From Diphasiastrum complanatum (Eukaryota; Streptophyta; Lycopodiopsida; Lycopodiales; Lycopodiaceae): a DNA stretch of 64,000 bases. This document shows positions 43,766-60,693 of this stretch, piece by piece. The notes below the pieces were generated by a model that saw only the letters and a program-made list of their open reading frames with translations, made no database searches and was not told where the DNA came from. A program made the translations under genes and the position numbers. Numbering within the stretch: position 1 is the stretch's first letter; each line of letters begins with the position of its first letter. Where the stretch lies: the NCBI GenBank assembly GCA_029204225.1, contig CM055110.1, positions 1,300,675-1,364,674 of the forward strand, in the 5' to 3' direction.

Positions 43766-45089
43766 AGCTTTTTTTTGACAAATGTATTGGACATGCAACA
43801 ACATTACTTCAAATCTCTAATTATCTTTTTGGTTGTCGACATTTTGTTTTGATTTTTTTCAATGCACTAAAACAAAAGGTTGATACAACCACCACTTTTT
43901 TTACAAATAACTTTGCAAATATGTCATTCAGTCTACTTGCAAACGGTCCCAATTACTTAATGCCCGAAATGGGCAAGCTCCCAAGTGTTTAGCCCAACGA
44001 GGGGAGGCTCAAAGCCATTGGGCCTTCTCTTGCATAATGTTTTAGTGCAAAAAAAATACAAAATTAAATTGGACTTTTTTTAACTTTTAGGATTTTTTTT
44101 TGGTTTTATTGCGGTTTTTGCATTGGGACCAAGTGTGAAAAAACAAAATTGTTATTTTTTGTTGATGGAATGTGCATGTGGGTAGCCAATGACGAGTTGC
44201 CATAAGGCACATGCAAATTCTGTAATAATGTGCATGAGGACAATCAAGAGTGAAACCCATCATTGAATGTCCTCATGCACATTCAATCTAAATTTTCAAG
44301 TTCTATATGTTAATTTTTCATCTATGTCCACATGAGAGTTGTGGTTGAAAGTCTCACAAAAAATTATGCTTCTAGAGGTGACTACAAGAATAATAAAAAA
44401 AAAATGTGATATGTAGTGTGTAGCACGGTGGCCTTCACGTTGAAGGCTGCCTACTACATGGTAGCAGGCCTGCCCACGCTTGCTAACGGGCACTATGGCT
44501 CTGAACGTCTGTGTTCAGAGCCAATGGAAATGTGCCAGCTCTCCACTATCAGCCCAAATGCAAATTATGGGTAAATAAATAGTCCAAGCCTGTACTAGTC
44601 TTAACATAGGCATGTTGTAAGTCTTAACATACCCATATTCTAAGTGTAAACGTTTGGAAGTGGGAATTGGATTGTGTAATAATTTGACAAGGGAATGCAA
44701 AAGTGGATGATGGTGGTATTTAATAATCAAAACTGCTTTTGACGGCCGCCAATGCAGGCATCAAACCGCAACTATCTTCCCACCAGATCGGAGGCAGGGA
44801 GAGCGTCCCGATCACCTTTGATCCGATCCAACCTGCTAATATATATTGTTTCTGATCAAGAAGGAACTGGAATATTATATTCTTTGTTTTTTGTTGTTAG
44901 TAAAGTAAAGGATCTAAGGATCTGTCATCCGAACTTGCTTCTCAGTATGGAGCGGGAGATCTTAAATACGATCTCTCTTTTCTTAATTCTTGTTGTTAGT
45001 ATGTTCTAGGATCACCATAGACCGAATTGCAGAAAGAGAGATCGAGCATCTGCAGCCTCCAAAAACATACTTCACGTGGCGGGAGAGCT
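43766..45089. other. Intergenic stretch 3' of the EGF-like gene
   Basis: AT-rich sequence with poly(T) runs. Nothing recognisable is coded. 44,700-45,089 may include the 3' UTR of the gene on the minus strand. 44,415-44,520 contains a tRNA-like tract (AGCACGGTGGCCTTCACGTTGAAGGC) that does not fold convincingly as a tRNA. Confidence 0.35.
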
Positions 45090-48024
<2,935 letters not shown>

Positions 48025-49370
48025 CAGCTTTCAAAATTACAGATTGACGAAGATTGTGTCTATTAATGATCTGTTGCTAAAGCTGCAAGCTGCAAGCTGC
48101 AAACGATCAAAACATCTAGCCAGAGAAAGAGATATGTATCGATCATCCAAAGCTGGTCGGAATATTTACACAGGTAATCTGGAGCTGCAATTGCATCACA
48201 TGATCGAGGCATTTAGCCAGGTAATCTGAAGCTGCAATTCCATCCCATGACTGAAACAGAAAGACAGACAGAGACTTTTCTGAGAACGTGCCACCCATTT
48301 CGTGGGCTTGGACTTGGGCTTGAGCTTGCGGGGTCCCCGCAGTCTTGTAAGGCCAGGTCTTCGAAGTTTACTGTTAAGGGCGCGGTCAGGGCTGCAAAGT
48401 AAAGAGGAGGGAGGGTAAAAAGTCCAGGCTCTACAACCGCATCCTACTTTAAATATTTGGGGTCAGAATTTTCTTCCCAGCAATTTTTTATTCTCATACT
48501 AACAAAATTATCTTTGCTATATATCACAAAGAAAGGGCTTGCACTAAATGTGGTATTTTAAGTTTCTCGATGGTGGAAGGCCGTGTCGAGGACCTTCCCT
48601 TCAGGGAGCCCGAAGTCAGGGCCCTAACCTGCAAGGAAGGCCCGAGGCCAATAGGCCTTCCACAACGTAATGCAATGTGAGAAGGTGGAGAGAGAACTCA
48701 CATTCAGTAGAAAGAGAACGCACATTCCGTAGAGAGAGAATGGCAAATTCAAAAAGATTCCATTTTAAGAGGTGATTTCAAAATACAAAGCAAACCTGAG
48801 CACCAAGCATTACATTAATGTTTTAAAATGGACAAAAAAAACAATAGATTAGTACTCAATGAATGTAGTTAAACATTTTGGAAGGCCAAATTACTCTAGA
48901 GAGGTTTCTTAGAGATTACAGCTCACATCTTTGCATGTCATGTAGTCAGTGAGTCCTGCGGGTATATTTATACCCTCCAAGGCCCACGCACCACTAGTAG
49001 TGCCTTGTGACACCTCACTGGTCACATTAGCAGTCTAATTGGGCCAACTCATATACTTCTTCTATGAGTCATTGTTAGATCCATACTAATCCACCATCTT
49101 GAGTTTAAGGCCTCCAACCACTAATTATGACTTTAATTCCATGAGGGCCGCAACCCCCCATAATCATAATCAATCTACAGGTCGAGGTAGGCCTACTCAC
49201 CTCCTTACGTGATAACAATCCGAGATTAGTCCAAACATGGGCATGACAGTTCCCACCCAATGACTGTTGAAATTTTCTCACGTGTGGGAATGCCACAAAG
49301 TGTGATTTTGATCTCTTAAGATGTGGTGATTGTACATAGATCACACATAGATTGAAAACCAAGATCTAGT
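48025..49370. other. Upstream region of the EGF-like gene and unassigned repeat-like DNA
   Basis: 48,025-48,300 should contain the promoter and 5' UTR. An 89-bp unit at 48,574-48,662 is bounded by the 9-bp inverted repeat TGGAAGGCC/GGCCTTCCA. 48,660-49,370 looks like decayed LTR or intergenic DNA (a TATTTATA box near 48,966-48,973) but has no recognisable partner. No gene was seen. Confidence 0.35.
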
Positions 49371-49944
49371 GGATCAAATCAAGGCTGATCTAATCCAAGC
49401 TCTATACGGACAGAGAGCTCACACGTGTGAAATCAGCCCTCATTAATGAGTGCTACTTCTCAAGGAATGATCCAAATTTGATGTTCTATAGCTTGTTGGA
49501 TAGGTATTGAAGAGTAGAATGTGTTGCTCTTGTTTCTAAATCAATTTGATTTGTTTTTAGAAGAGTTTTAGGAAATCAAAGAGTTTGAGAGGGTACTCAA
49601 CTCGTGGGATATGCCAAAGTGAGCACACACCTGTCTTTTTCACCATTTTCATCAATTTTCACTGTCAATCAAGTAGAATTGGATAGAAGTGAGTGTTATG
49701 AGGTCTTAGACTTTTCATTTCACACATATTACTGTGTTTGAGTTGAAAATAAGTTTCTAGAGAGTTTATCAGTACTTTGAAGCTCGTGGGAGAGATAGAC
49801 TTCTTGCTTGCATGTGCTTCTTCTTTTGTGATTGAAGCAAGATCCAAATTCAAGATAGATCGATTTTCTGTGTTGAGAATTTGTTCTCACATCTGTTGCT
49901 AGATTTCATAGGGTGGATCAACATCTGTGTTAGATCCTAGATTG
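49371..49944. other. Unassigned stretch next to a copia gag break
   Basis: No coding signal. It is AT-rich and ends where copia gag sequence is cut at about 49,944. Confidence 0.35.
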
Positions 49945-50222
49945 AGATAGCAAGCCAAGCTTCCTTGGCGGTGGTGCATGTATTGATCTCTCTTAACACT
50001 TCATTAGTAACATTCATTTTTATAAAATGAAGGGCAATTCTGGTTCTTTTGTGGAATGCTGCAGCTTCATTAGGTGCAGCAGGTTCTTCTTCAGCTCCAC
50101 TCACAATATCCATTACATCCTATAGAATCAACAATGATTCCATTCTGATCTTCCACATTGCATAATTGGAAAATGTTAATCTCTCACTGTGCTCTAAGAA
50201 ATGTGAACCAGATGAAGACATC
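49945..50222 (-). pseudogene. Copia H gag, N-terminal part
   Basis: The minus strand starts MSSSGSHFLEHSERLTFSNY, AMWKIRMESLL (copia gag N-terminus), then a stop and DVMDIVSGAEEEPAAPNEAA, RTRIALHFIKMNVTNEVL and CTTAKEAWLA. It is cut after about 90 codons. The 5' LTR and primer site of the same element lie upstream at 51,011-51,750. Confidence 0.8.
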
Positions 50223-51010
50223 TTCTTGGTGAGAAATTCTAGTAATGATAAGAAAGGATGGGGAGAATGTGGATCTTGGAGGTTAAACAAAACCATTCCA
50301 AGGGTGAGGTAGTCAATGAAGCTGCATTGGAGTGTTTTTTGCTATCCAAGTGTAAATAGGTGATTTGGCCATTTTTGGCATTAGAGGCAAAATAGGCAAG
50401 TACACATGATAGGTTGATATTAGGCCTAAAGTAGCTTGTGATGTAGCTCGAGTCAAGTTAGGCTTATGACATTTGCCAAGTAGAGATTTGGTGTGTGACA
50501 TGACCCTATGTGTTGGCATGAGAGTTAGGGTCCAATCAAAAGAGAGGTATTCATCAATTTGGCCCAATCAAGTTTAAGGGCTCAGATTCCTCTTTCAGCA
50601 TATTGATCTTAACCCGACTAGTCATTTTTTGATTTTCAATCATGTTTCACTCCCCTTCATGTTAGATTACTACTTATATGTGCCTTACACTAGTTGTATG
50701 CAAGTTTTTGGAGTTATGAGATTTCTACACTATTTTTGAGTCAAAATTGGTTTCTCTCTCTATTGGAGTTCTTGATTGTGGATTCTCTCTCTACACGAGA
50801 GTAAGGCATTTTCATATTTAGTTTTGTGTTGTACAAGTCTCCACATGTGTAAATGTACTTGTATGGATGATTTATGCATGGTAGAAAGTGCTCTTGCCTT
50901 AGATTCCACAAATTGTTTGTTTCTCAGCGAGTTTGAATCCCTCTCCCAAATCCAAGTTCCTGCAAGCAAAAACACTGATGATCTGATGTATACACCCTCA
51001 CCTCTTCAAA
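50223..51010 (-). other. Leader of copia H with a gypsy-derived patch
   Basis: Non-coding leader between primer site and gag. At about 50,584-50,643 some 60 bp match the gypsy PR-RT linker of copy D (62,560-62,600): TTCCTCTTTCAGCA, then ATTGATCTT and GTCATTTTTT. The patch looks like filler sequence. The small open frames seen elsewhere in the leader lack support. Confidence 0.6.
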
Positions 51011-51029
51011 GCATGGAGCTCTAATACCA
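51011..51029 (-). other. Primer-binding site of copia H
   Basis: The minus strand reads TGGTATTAGAGCTCCATGC, which differs from the initiator-Met primer site TGGTATCAGAGC at one base in the first twelve. It directly abuts the LTR. Confidence 0.85.
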
Positions 51030-51750
51030 TGTGAAGTTTTTAGCACGTGTGAACTTCACCACACACCCTACAGGATTTTACTGAGGTGTTGTGATTGCAC
51101 AAGATTGATCAAAAAATAGTATGCTTGAAAAATCTAAGGCAAGAGCACAATGGCATACATCAGATGAAAAAGTCTAACTCTTCACTATGAGAAATGAATA
51201 TCAGAAAACATTCTAAGTGTTCAGTATGGGAAAAAAAGGCTGCTCTTGGGTAGAGAGAGAAAATCAAGCATAGAAAACTCGAGTAGAGAGAGAATGAGTC
51301 CAAAACACCAAAATCTCAATATTCACAATGTGGCAAAACATGCCCAGCTTTCCCTACATGAGAGAGACTCGAATTCCTACAGTGGAGTTGCATGGAAAGT
51401 CCACTTAACTGAACTAATTCACCTACCAGAGATCCACATGTGTAACTGCATGCATGTATGTTGCATGTACTACATGTCAACTCCCTAGACATGTGTAGAT
51501 CACTGAGACTACTTTGCATGTTGCATGCACTGATTGCATGTGACTTGCATGCATACAGTAAGACTTTGCATGCTATCTAAACAACTGCATGTCATCATAA
51601 TTGAACCTATCTAACTCAAATCCGAGCTACACTAGAAGGATATGTGCTCAATTCACACTCCTTTTATGTACAACATGAATTTTAGTGGAAATCACCATGG
51701 ACATGGCTCCAAACTTGAGATAGGAAGATAATATTTTAATAATCTTCACA
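51030..51750 (-). repeat. 5' LTR of copia H (721 bp)
   Basis: It is bounded by the 7-bp inverted ends TGTGAAG (51,030-51,036) and CTTCACA (51,744-51,750). Much of it is low-complexity TGCATG-rich sequence (51,440-51,600). No 3' LTR is visible in the window. Confidence 0.8.
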
Positions 51751-52135
51751 CCATATTGATCCAACACCTTATCAATTTTACTTTGATTGTTTTACAATTT
51801 TTTGTTTTCACTACTTGATTGATTTTTCTTTTGGAAAAAGACAGTAAAAAAAAAATGATGAGCAAAAGTCAGAACGTCATCCTCTGATGCGATTCGATTT
51901 GTTGAGGGTTTGACTCATTGTTGGAGTTGGTGTTGATCTTTTGATCAGTCCCGAGTTTAGAACTAGTGTCACGACTCTAGGATCTGAATTCGATGGAGCT
52001 TTTTCCTTGTGGTTAAAGAACTGGTTTTCGACAAATGACGTCTCTACTAGTGAATGCTTTCTGGGTGTCCAGATTGTAGAGCTTGTATGCCTTGTAGAAA
52101 ATAGCCGATTAATATCAACTTTCTGCTAGTGTCGT
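51751..52135. other. Unassigned stretch
   Basis: AT-rich sequence between the copia H LTR and a copia integrase. Parts after 51,900 may be the decayed end of that integrase region, but no domain can be read. Confidence 0.35.
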
Positions 52136-53193
52136 CCAGTTTCTTTCTTAGATTAGTAGGGATCTGAGAGTAGGCTATGCATCCAAACATTCGAATATGC
52201 TTGAGTGATGGTTTCAATCCTATCCATAGATCATAAGGTATTTTGCCATTCAGGGCTTTTGTGATGGATCGATTCTGAGATAGGCAGCTGTAGTGACAGC
52301 TTCTACCAAGAAATTCTTCGGAAGAGAGCCATGGGCCAACATGCTCTTGGCACTTTCGATGAGTGTCTGAATCTTCCTTTCAGCTACACCATTGGATTGA
52401 GGTGAGTAGCTAGTTGTGTATTGTTGATGTATTCCATTTGGCTTGCAGAACTCCTTGAATTTGGTGGAGATGAATTTTACCCCTCCATCATTACGTAGAG
52501 CCTTGATTTTTCTCCGGGTCTGATTTTCAGCAGATGCCTTGAATTGTTTGAAGAACTTGAATGCTTCAGATTTGTTCTTCAGAAAATAAGTGACAGCTCT
52601 TCAAGAGAAATCATCAATAAATGTTAGAAAATAGAGGGCTCTCCCCCTGTGGAAGCAGTCTGCATCGGGCCACAAATGTCACTATGTACAAGATCTAGCA
52701 AATCTTTTAAAGAATGAACTAAATCGAAAATGAATGGACTTCTACCATGTTTGCTGATAATACAACTTTCACAAGGAGAAGTCAGTTTGCTAATGGAAAG
52801 AAGATCTTGTACTAAATTCTGATTCAACATTTGTTGAATACTATTGAAATTTAGATGGCCTAATCTGAAATGCAATAGCATATCAGTCGATTCAGAAGTA
52901 GAAGTGTGAAGAGCTTGACTGTTTGTAGAATAGTAGTGACTAAGCTTGTAAAGATAGCCACATCTTCTACCGAAAGCTAAAACTTTTCTAGACTTGTCAA
53001 GAATGGTGCAGTCCTCTGTATCAAATTCAATCCTATGACTAGAATCAATGATTCTACTTATTAAAAGTAGAATTTTGGTCAAATTTGGAATATGCAGAGC
53101 ATTGGACATCAACTTTACTTCACCTTTCTGAAATTTGACCCTGACTGTTCTTGCACCCTCGATAGAATGAGATGAATTGTCTCCAAGTTGCAC
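52136..53193 (-). pseudogene. Copia pre-integrase and integrase fragment
   Basis: In minus order, a 189-codon frame: GARTVRVKFQKGEVKLMSNA, HIPNLTKILLLISRI, ILDKSRKVLAFGRRCGYLY, LLHFRLGHLNFNSIQQML and CESCIISKHGRSPF (HHCC module), then VHSDICGPMQTASTGG (first catalytic Asp). Integrase continues to about 52,136 with frame breaks. Protease and RT are missing, and it abuts an oppositely oriented copia at about 53,200. Confidence 0.85.
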
Positions 53194-53204
53194 AACTCTG
53201 ATAA

Positions 53205-54870
53205 ATGCAAAATTATTGATAGGAGTAATAAGATCCTTCCACTCGGCAAGAGGCAGAGTTACTTATATAGATTGGCACATTGTCTGAGTCTAGTCAAGCC
53301 TTGAAAACCTCTTTTCTATTTAATAAAGCATTACTATGACATCATCGCTTAGGACACTTGAATTATGCATCTGTTTTGAACATGTCCAGACAATTCACGG
53401 TTCTTGATCTCGACTATCCATCTGGTAAGGTTGATCTCCCTGTATGTCATAGCTGCATCTTTGGAAAGCAGGCTAGGGTTCCTTTTAGATCAAACCATAG
53501 GCATGCAGCAAAAGATCAGTTAGATGTTGTTCATATAGATATATGTGGACCTATGCAAACTCCTCCATTGTTACGTGCAAAGTATCTCATTACTTTTATT
53601 GACGAATTCTTCAGAAGAACAGCTGTTTAGTTTATTAAACAAAAATTGTAGGCTTGCATCAAATTCAGACAACTCAAAGAGCATGCTGAGAATCAAACTG
53701 GCAAACGAATCAAAGCACTGAGGTCAGATAATGGGGGGGATAATACATCTCCAACGAATTCAAGGAGTACTGCCTTAACAATGGCATTGAGCAACAATAC
53801 ATCACCTCTTATTTGCCTCAGTCAAATAATCTTGTTTAGAGAAAGAACGGAACCTTAGTTCGAAGTGCATGTTATCACATGCGACACTTCCGAAGTGCTT
53901 ATGGGCTGAAGCTGTTTCAACAACAACCTATATTTAGAATAGATGTCCTACTAAAGGCCTCTCAGACAAAACACCATTCGAAGTTTGGATTGTTACCAAA
54001 CCTTCTCTATCAAACTTACGAGCCTTTGCGTGTACTACTTTTGCGCAGATACCTTGTGATCTCAGGAAGAAGCTCGACTTCCAGAGTATCAAATGTGTTT
54101 TCATCAGCTATACTACTTCAGATCAAGCCTACAAGTTGTTTGATTCCATCGAGTCAAAAATATTCACTAGCCGGGATGTCATTTTCATCAAAGATCAGTT
54201 TCAAAACCTCAAAGGAAAGGGCAGTCCCCATGTAGCCGACTTTTCAGATTCCCCTAACGCATTGTACTTTTTAGTTCCTCAATCGACTATTCCCATTGAA
54301 GGTCCAAGCTCTTCTACTTTTGACAAACAAAAAATCAATGGCGAATCAGAAGATGATGATGTTGCAGATCATCAACTACAACATGATGGAAATAATCAAC
54401 TTCCTGTATTACCCAGAAGATAATCAAGGACTAGTAGACCACCTGAGAGGTATATCGACATGTCTACAGCCTATCTTGTTCAGGAACCGATAACTGTCCA
54501 AGAGGCACTCAATCAGCTTGACTCAGATCTCTGGAAAGAAGCTATGGATAAAGAGTATTTGTCTCTTATCAAGAACCAGACATGGACAATTGTCGAATTA
54601 CCTGCTAGCAGAAACGTAGTTGATTGCAAATGGATTTTCAAAGTCAAGTACAACGCAGATGGAAGCATCAACAGAAGAAAGGCATAACTTGTCGCCAGAG
54701 AATTTTCTCACGTATACAACGTCGATTACACTAAGACCTTTAGTCCAGTAGTCAAGCATTCTTCTATTCGACTTTTGCTATCATTTGCCATTTAGCAGAT
54801 TTGAAAATACATCAAATGGATGTACAAACAACATATTTTAATGGAGTGATCGAAGAAGACATTTTGCTTA
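53205..54870 (+). pseudogene. Copia pre-integrase, integrase and RT start
   Basis: On the plus strand: ILPLGKRQSYLYRLAHC, LNYASVLNMSRQ, LPVCHSCIFGKQARVPF (HHCC), VVHIDICGPMQTPPLL and ITFIDEFFRR (catalytic Asp), broken integrase with YLPQSNNLV, IKPTSCLIPS and FSDSPNALYFLVPQST. Then VQEALNQLDSDLWKEAMDKE, CKWIFKVKYNADGSINRRKA and a decayed RT ending near FNGVIEED. It is close to copia V. Integrase and RT both carry multiple stops. Confidence 0.85.
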
Positions 54871-56480
<1,610 letters not shown>

Positions 56481-59400
56481 TTACTTTGCAAGTACAACTT
56501 CTCTCAGATAGAGATCTCTAACAGGACTCATGGCCTGAAGTAGTGCCGATCCCTCGGCACTATGCCGGTTTAGTAGAGCGTTCTCTTGGACCGCCTCTGG
56601 TGGATGAGATATCCCGTAACGTCTTCCATGAAGTTGAGATGGTCCAGTTTCTTTGAGTCCTTTGGTGTGTGGAAGGACTTGTGAACTCCTGTCAGCCATT
56701 CCTGATCCACCCATGCTTGGAATCTTTTCGTCTAGGGATCTCCAAGGAATGCAACTCGGTAATATACGCGAGCGATTGGCAACTGGTCTTCAACTTTGTC
56801 GGAAGCGAGCGTCTTATTTGGATCAAAAAATATCATCCCATTTTGTTTCAATGCCCATTGGATATTCCAAGTCCCGGGAGTAAGTGGCTGTCGCGCAGAC
56901 TGTGGGATGGGGGCAATTGATGTAGTGACTGGCGAATGCGGAGAGAGCCCTTCTGGCGTCCACATCCGTTGTCCACCCATATTCGGATTTGATGATTGGC
57001 CAGTTGAAATCGTTGAGTGTGATCTGGTCCAGAGGAGTCCCGCATTCTGCCCATTTGAATCTTCTTGGACATGGCAGGAAATGCGCTTTCACCCGTAACT
57101 GTTGCGGACTCGTCACGTAAGCCCTGATGGCCGCAGGGTCTCTCTCAAATAGCTATTGTCGCCACTCCGGTTGTGGTTGGAGGGCGGGTAAGGCTTGCAG
57201 TTCTTTTCCCTTGATGGTCTGAGCTGAGAATGATATCTGCCAGCTGCCTCTTGATGACTCGTGGGGATATTTGGATAAAAATTCATTGATGTTCTCCTCG
57301 ACGGATTTCGGTCTTCGGAAGGCCCGGCTGACAGATATCGTTGGTGACCCTCTAGATGAGGTTGCTTGGCCCTGGCTGGTGGTTGCGTCTTGGCTCTAGT
57401 CGCACATCTCAGCGACCGCATCTGTCTGCCCTTGGTCGTGGCCTTTGGACCCTTGATCTAGTTGAAATTCCCCTGCTGCCTGCTGGCTTTGATTTTGGCT
57501 GGTACTAGCCTATGCAGCGTCAAAATTAGGTGGCGGTGGAATTACCACGGAGGTGGGCTGGGCCTTCGTTTCTATGTATTTTTGGCATGCCTTGAGGGCT
57601 TGCTTGGGCTGGGCGAGCTCTTGCGTTGTGCTTGTCCGGTACTTATTAAATTCTGCCTGGTAGCTATTGAGGGTTTGGCTATAAATCTGCACCTAACGCC
57701 GTAGAAGATTCATTTCTGATTGGAAAAGCGGCCTTGTGTCCGGTGTAGATTGAACTAACCAGATGAGCTTCTCGTCTTGTAAGGCTTTAACCTCCGTCCC
57801 CAAGCGTGTGTTCTCTGCTTCCAAAAGTGTAAGTTGCGCTTGAATAGGGGTTTTGAATATATTTGTCTAGGCCCTCCTCCTTCTGCTGCAGCTTGGCAAT
57901 CTCCTGGTGCCCTGCTTGTTCGTGTTGCTGAGCCAGAATCAGCTCTTGCTGCAGCTTGGTAAGGTCTGCTCGTAGCTATGTATTACTTGTTGCCAACTGT
58001 AGTACCCTGCTTTCCAGAATAGCTTTGGCTGCTACCGCATCCAGGATGTATTTTCTTAGGGTTTGGTACGCTGTCGTTAGATCCGTGGGAGCAGTTGGTA
58101 CACTGGCACTGGTAGGGGCTTGTATTGTATCAGCCCCGGCGACTTGTGGAATTCCGTCGTCATTGTCTTCGATCAGATTTTCATTTGTCCTGATGCCATC
58201 TGGGGCGGTAGGGTCAGTCCGATTTGGTGATGCTACAAAAATTGTTTGTACAAATGCGTCATCAGGCAGCGGTTGGCTGCCCTCGACAACCTTTGGCGAA
58301 GCGGGTGGGGTGTGAGAAACATTTGTGGAAACAGGGGCGAGGACGGTTTGTCCAAACAAGAGGATGGGAGGAACAGTGGGGAACTGAAGGGTGGTGTGGA
58401 GTATGGAAGAAGGTGAGGATGGAGCAGAAAGCGTCTGGCGTGGGAGTGAAAAATTGATAACTTACATCCATGCCAGAGTGTCGGGGGACGGTTGCAAATC
58501 AAAGGGGTTGAATGTGAGAGGAGCAACGGTGGTGGTAGGAGTAATGGAGGATGCGATGGTGATGGATGGAGCAGCGAACATTGGAAGAGAAGTAGGAGTG
58601 GTATCAATAGAAGACACGGGGATGGAGACAGAAACAGATGTGGATGGAATAGGAAGAGAGGTAGCCACAACATAAATTAGAGTGGGGGGTTGCACGGAAG
58701 AAGAAGTGGCGGTGGTTGATGGAGTAGTTAGTGCGGGAGTGGAGAGACGTCGTCGGGTAACAGGTGGAGATGTGGATGTAGAGGCAGCGCCACGCATTCG
58801 TTTGCTGGCCATTGTGTTAATGACTGCAGGTTGGGATGAGGTAGATGCTTGAGATGGTGGGTAAAAGTTAGTATGTGGCACAAGGGTAGACATGAGGGAT
58901 GAGCGTTAGAAACCGTGCACTTTTGCCTCGAGAAGTGCACAGACAAAGTTACACAACAGAGGGCCTGTTGCGATTTGCTCACGGTTGTTGGGTTTGATGG
59001 AGTTTGTTAGTTCTCGAATAAGGAAGCTACGCCAGTCGTATGGCACAACAGAGGGGTTAGGGAATTCCAGAAAGGATTCCACTATCTGACTCAGCAGCGT
59101 AGACTAAATCCTGTCCTTGCAAAATTTTGAAATCACCAGAAAGTTATTTAACAGATGCGCAGCTGCCTAAATGATGGGTTCTATGATAGCTTCTATTAGG
59201 TAACCATTGTTAGTCTGGATGAGAATTTCTGGTGTGGTTTGGGTGATGAATGGTTTGATTAGAGCTTTGGCATGGCGATGGGAGATGGGTTGACAATCAC
59301 CGGACATAATGCCAACAGTGATCATCGAGTCAGCATTAATCCTGACCTTGTATGTGGTACCTTGGTACAGGAAGTGGAAATGAGCCTTGTCCTCGTCCCA

Positions 59401-59610
59401 GGTGGTGTAAGCGTGAAGGCCGAGGCCCATGTTAATCTCAGAATGAAAGAGCGCCGAGTAAAAGCTCATTGCTTCAAGGAGAGGCCCGGCTGTCTGCAGC
59501 CATGGTTGGATCAAACTGTCAGAGGGTAGAGGCCAAATCTGCGTGGCCTCGGGGATGTCATGCTGGATCACCTGTTTGGCGCCAAAGTCTTTAGAGGATG
59601 AGGAGGCCAT
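56481..59610 (-). pseudogene. Extra gypsy ORF, near full length but broken (copy D)
   Basis: It starts at an ATG (59,610), MASSSSKDFGAK. Order: an N-terminal domain (SFYSALFHSEINMGLGLHAY, IQTNNGYLIEAI, IATGPLLCNFVCALLEAKV); a Ser/Thr/Pro-rich and basic stretch (58,890-58,470); a coiled-coil part (ILESRVLQLATSNT, LRADLTKLQQELILAQQ, EIAKLQQKEEGLDKY, 58,080-57,880; LNSYQAEFNKYRTS, 57,690-57,600); and a C-terminal domain (FLPCPRRFKWAECGTPLDQI, FNWPIIKSEYGW, LPIARVYYRVAFLGDP, FQAWVDQEWLTG). About eight stops or shifts break it. No zinc knuckle, protease or membrane segment was seen. Same strand as pol. I do not recognise the family; a gag-like role is an alternative. Confidence 0.55.
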
Positions 59611-60693
59611 GTTAGCAATGATGATTAGTGGTCCAAAAAGTCAGAAAAGTAGAAAAAACGGTGGAAAATGGAAGGAAACAGTAGAAAACTGAGAATAATG
59701 AATGTTGGATGACAATGATTGTAGTTCAGAGCGCAGATCGGTGTTTGATATGAGCACATGATAGCTGGTAGGAAGTTTGGTTGAAAACAGAAAACTTGGT
59801 ATTTTCAGTGGAAATTTCGGCAGAGCTTCGCTAGCAACGGTGACAAGTGACTCGAATTCAGCCCTTATATAGCGAAATTTAGAGTGCGTATTAGGTGAAA
59901 TTCACTTTCCCTTGCTCAGTTCCACCCAAATTTTGGGCAGGCACCTTCTTCACAAAATTCTAAGACCTCAGGGAAGTCTGCAAGAGTTCAGAAGGTGATT
60001 TAACTGCTATGCAAAGGTTCTGCGAGGGTTCAGGCTGTCTGCGAGGGTTCAACTCTCGCAGGAAGTGATCTCTCGCACAACTTGTTTCTGTGATTGGATT
60101 TTCAGGATCAAACCATGTAGGCAGGCCAATTTCACTGTTCTGATTCCATTTAGGCACCTTGCAAGAGTTGGAAAGTTGATCTTGATGCTCTACAAGGGTT
60201 CTGAAAATTCAGCTTCTGGGAACTCTTGCATACACTAAAAAATGACGATTCCTCCATCAGGAACTCTCGCAGAGATTTTCATAGATGTATCTAGGTCAGA
60301 TTTTCAAGAGCTATCTCCCAGGGGATCTCAAAAAATCATGAAAAAAGTGCTCCTTCAGAGTGTTTTTTTGACGAGATCTCGAGATTTTCTGATTTTTTAA
60401 GTTTTGTAAACTGGTAATCAGCTTCATCCAGGCTTGATCTGAATGTTGGTAGTGCTCTGAAAGTTCTGATGGATTCTTGGTAGTAGATCCCTCAGTCAAT
60501 CTGATGATCTGCTTTCTTTTTTACCCTATCAGGATCTGGATCCTCCTTGGATTCTGATGGATTTTCCCGATCCTGCCAGATCTGGCTGAATCTTGATGGA
60601 TTTAGCTTGATTTGGCTTGATCTCCATAGATCTAGCGGTGATGGCTGAGCAGATTAACTTTTTGTAACATGCCACTCCCAATCTGGATCTGTC
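59611..60693 (-). promoter_or_regulatory. Post-integrase spacer with TATA box (copy D)
   Basis: Minus-strand order after the integrase stop: GATTGGGAGTGGCATG; several TGGATC/AGATC words; about eight motifs of the CTCTCGCA/TGCGAGGGTT type (60,010-60,270); CTATATAAGGGC (about 59,863-59,874); then 250 bp to the ATG of the extra ORF. It is collinear with copy A (540-1440). No primer-binding site was found between the TATA box and the ATG, which argues against a simple LTR, though the promoter-like content would suit one. Confidence 0.6.

Noticed and set aside
44415-44520. tRNA-like sequence
   Set aside because: A possible B-box-like GGTAGCAGGCC and paired arms, but no full cloverleaf could be drawn.
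50776-51024. 82-codon frame just inside the copia H leader
   Set aside because: It spans the primer-binding site and leader, so it is chance coding.
58233-58673. Leu/Pro-rich frame overlapping the extra ORF
   Set aside because: Wrong frame of the Ser/Thr/Pro-rich segment of the copy D extra ORF, whose frame matches copy C.
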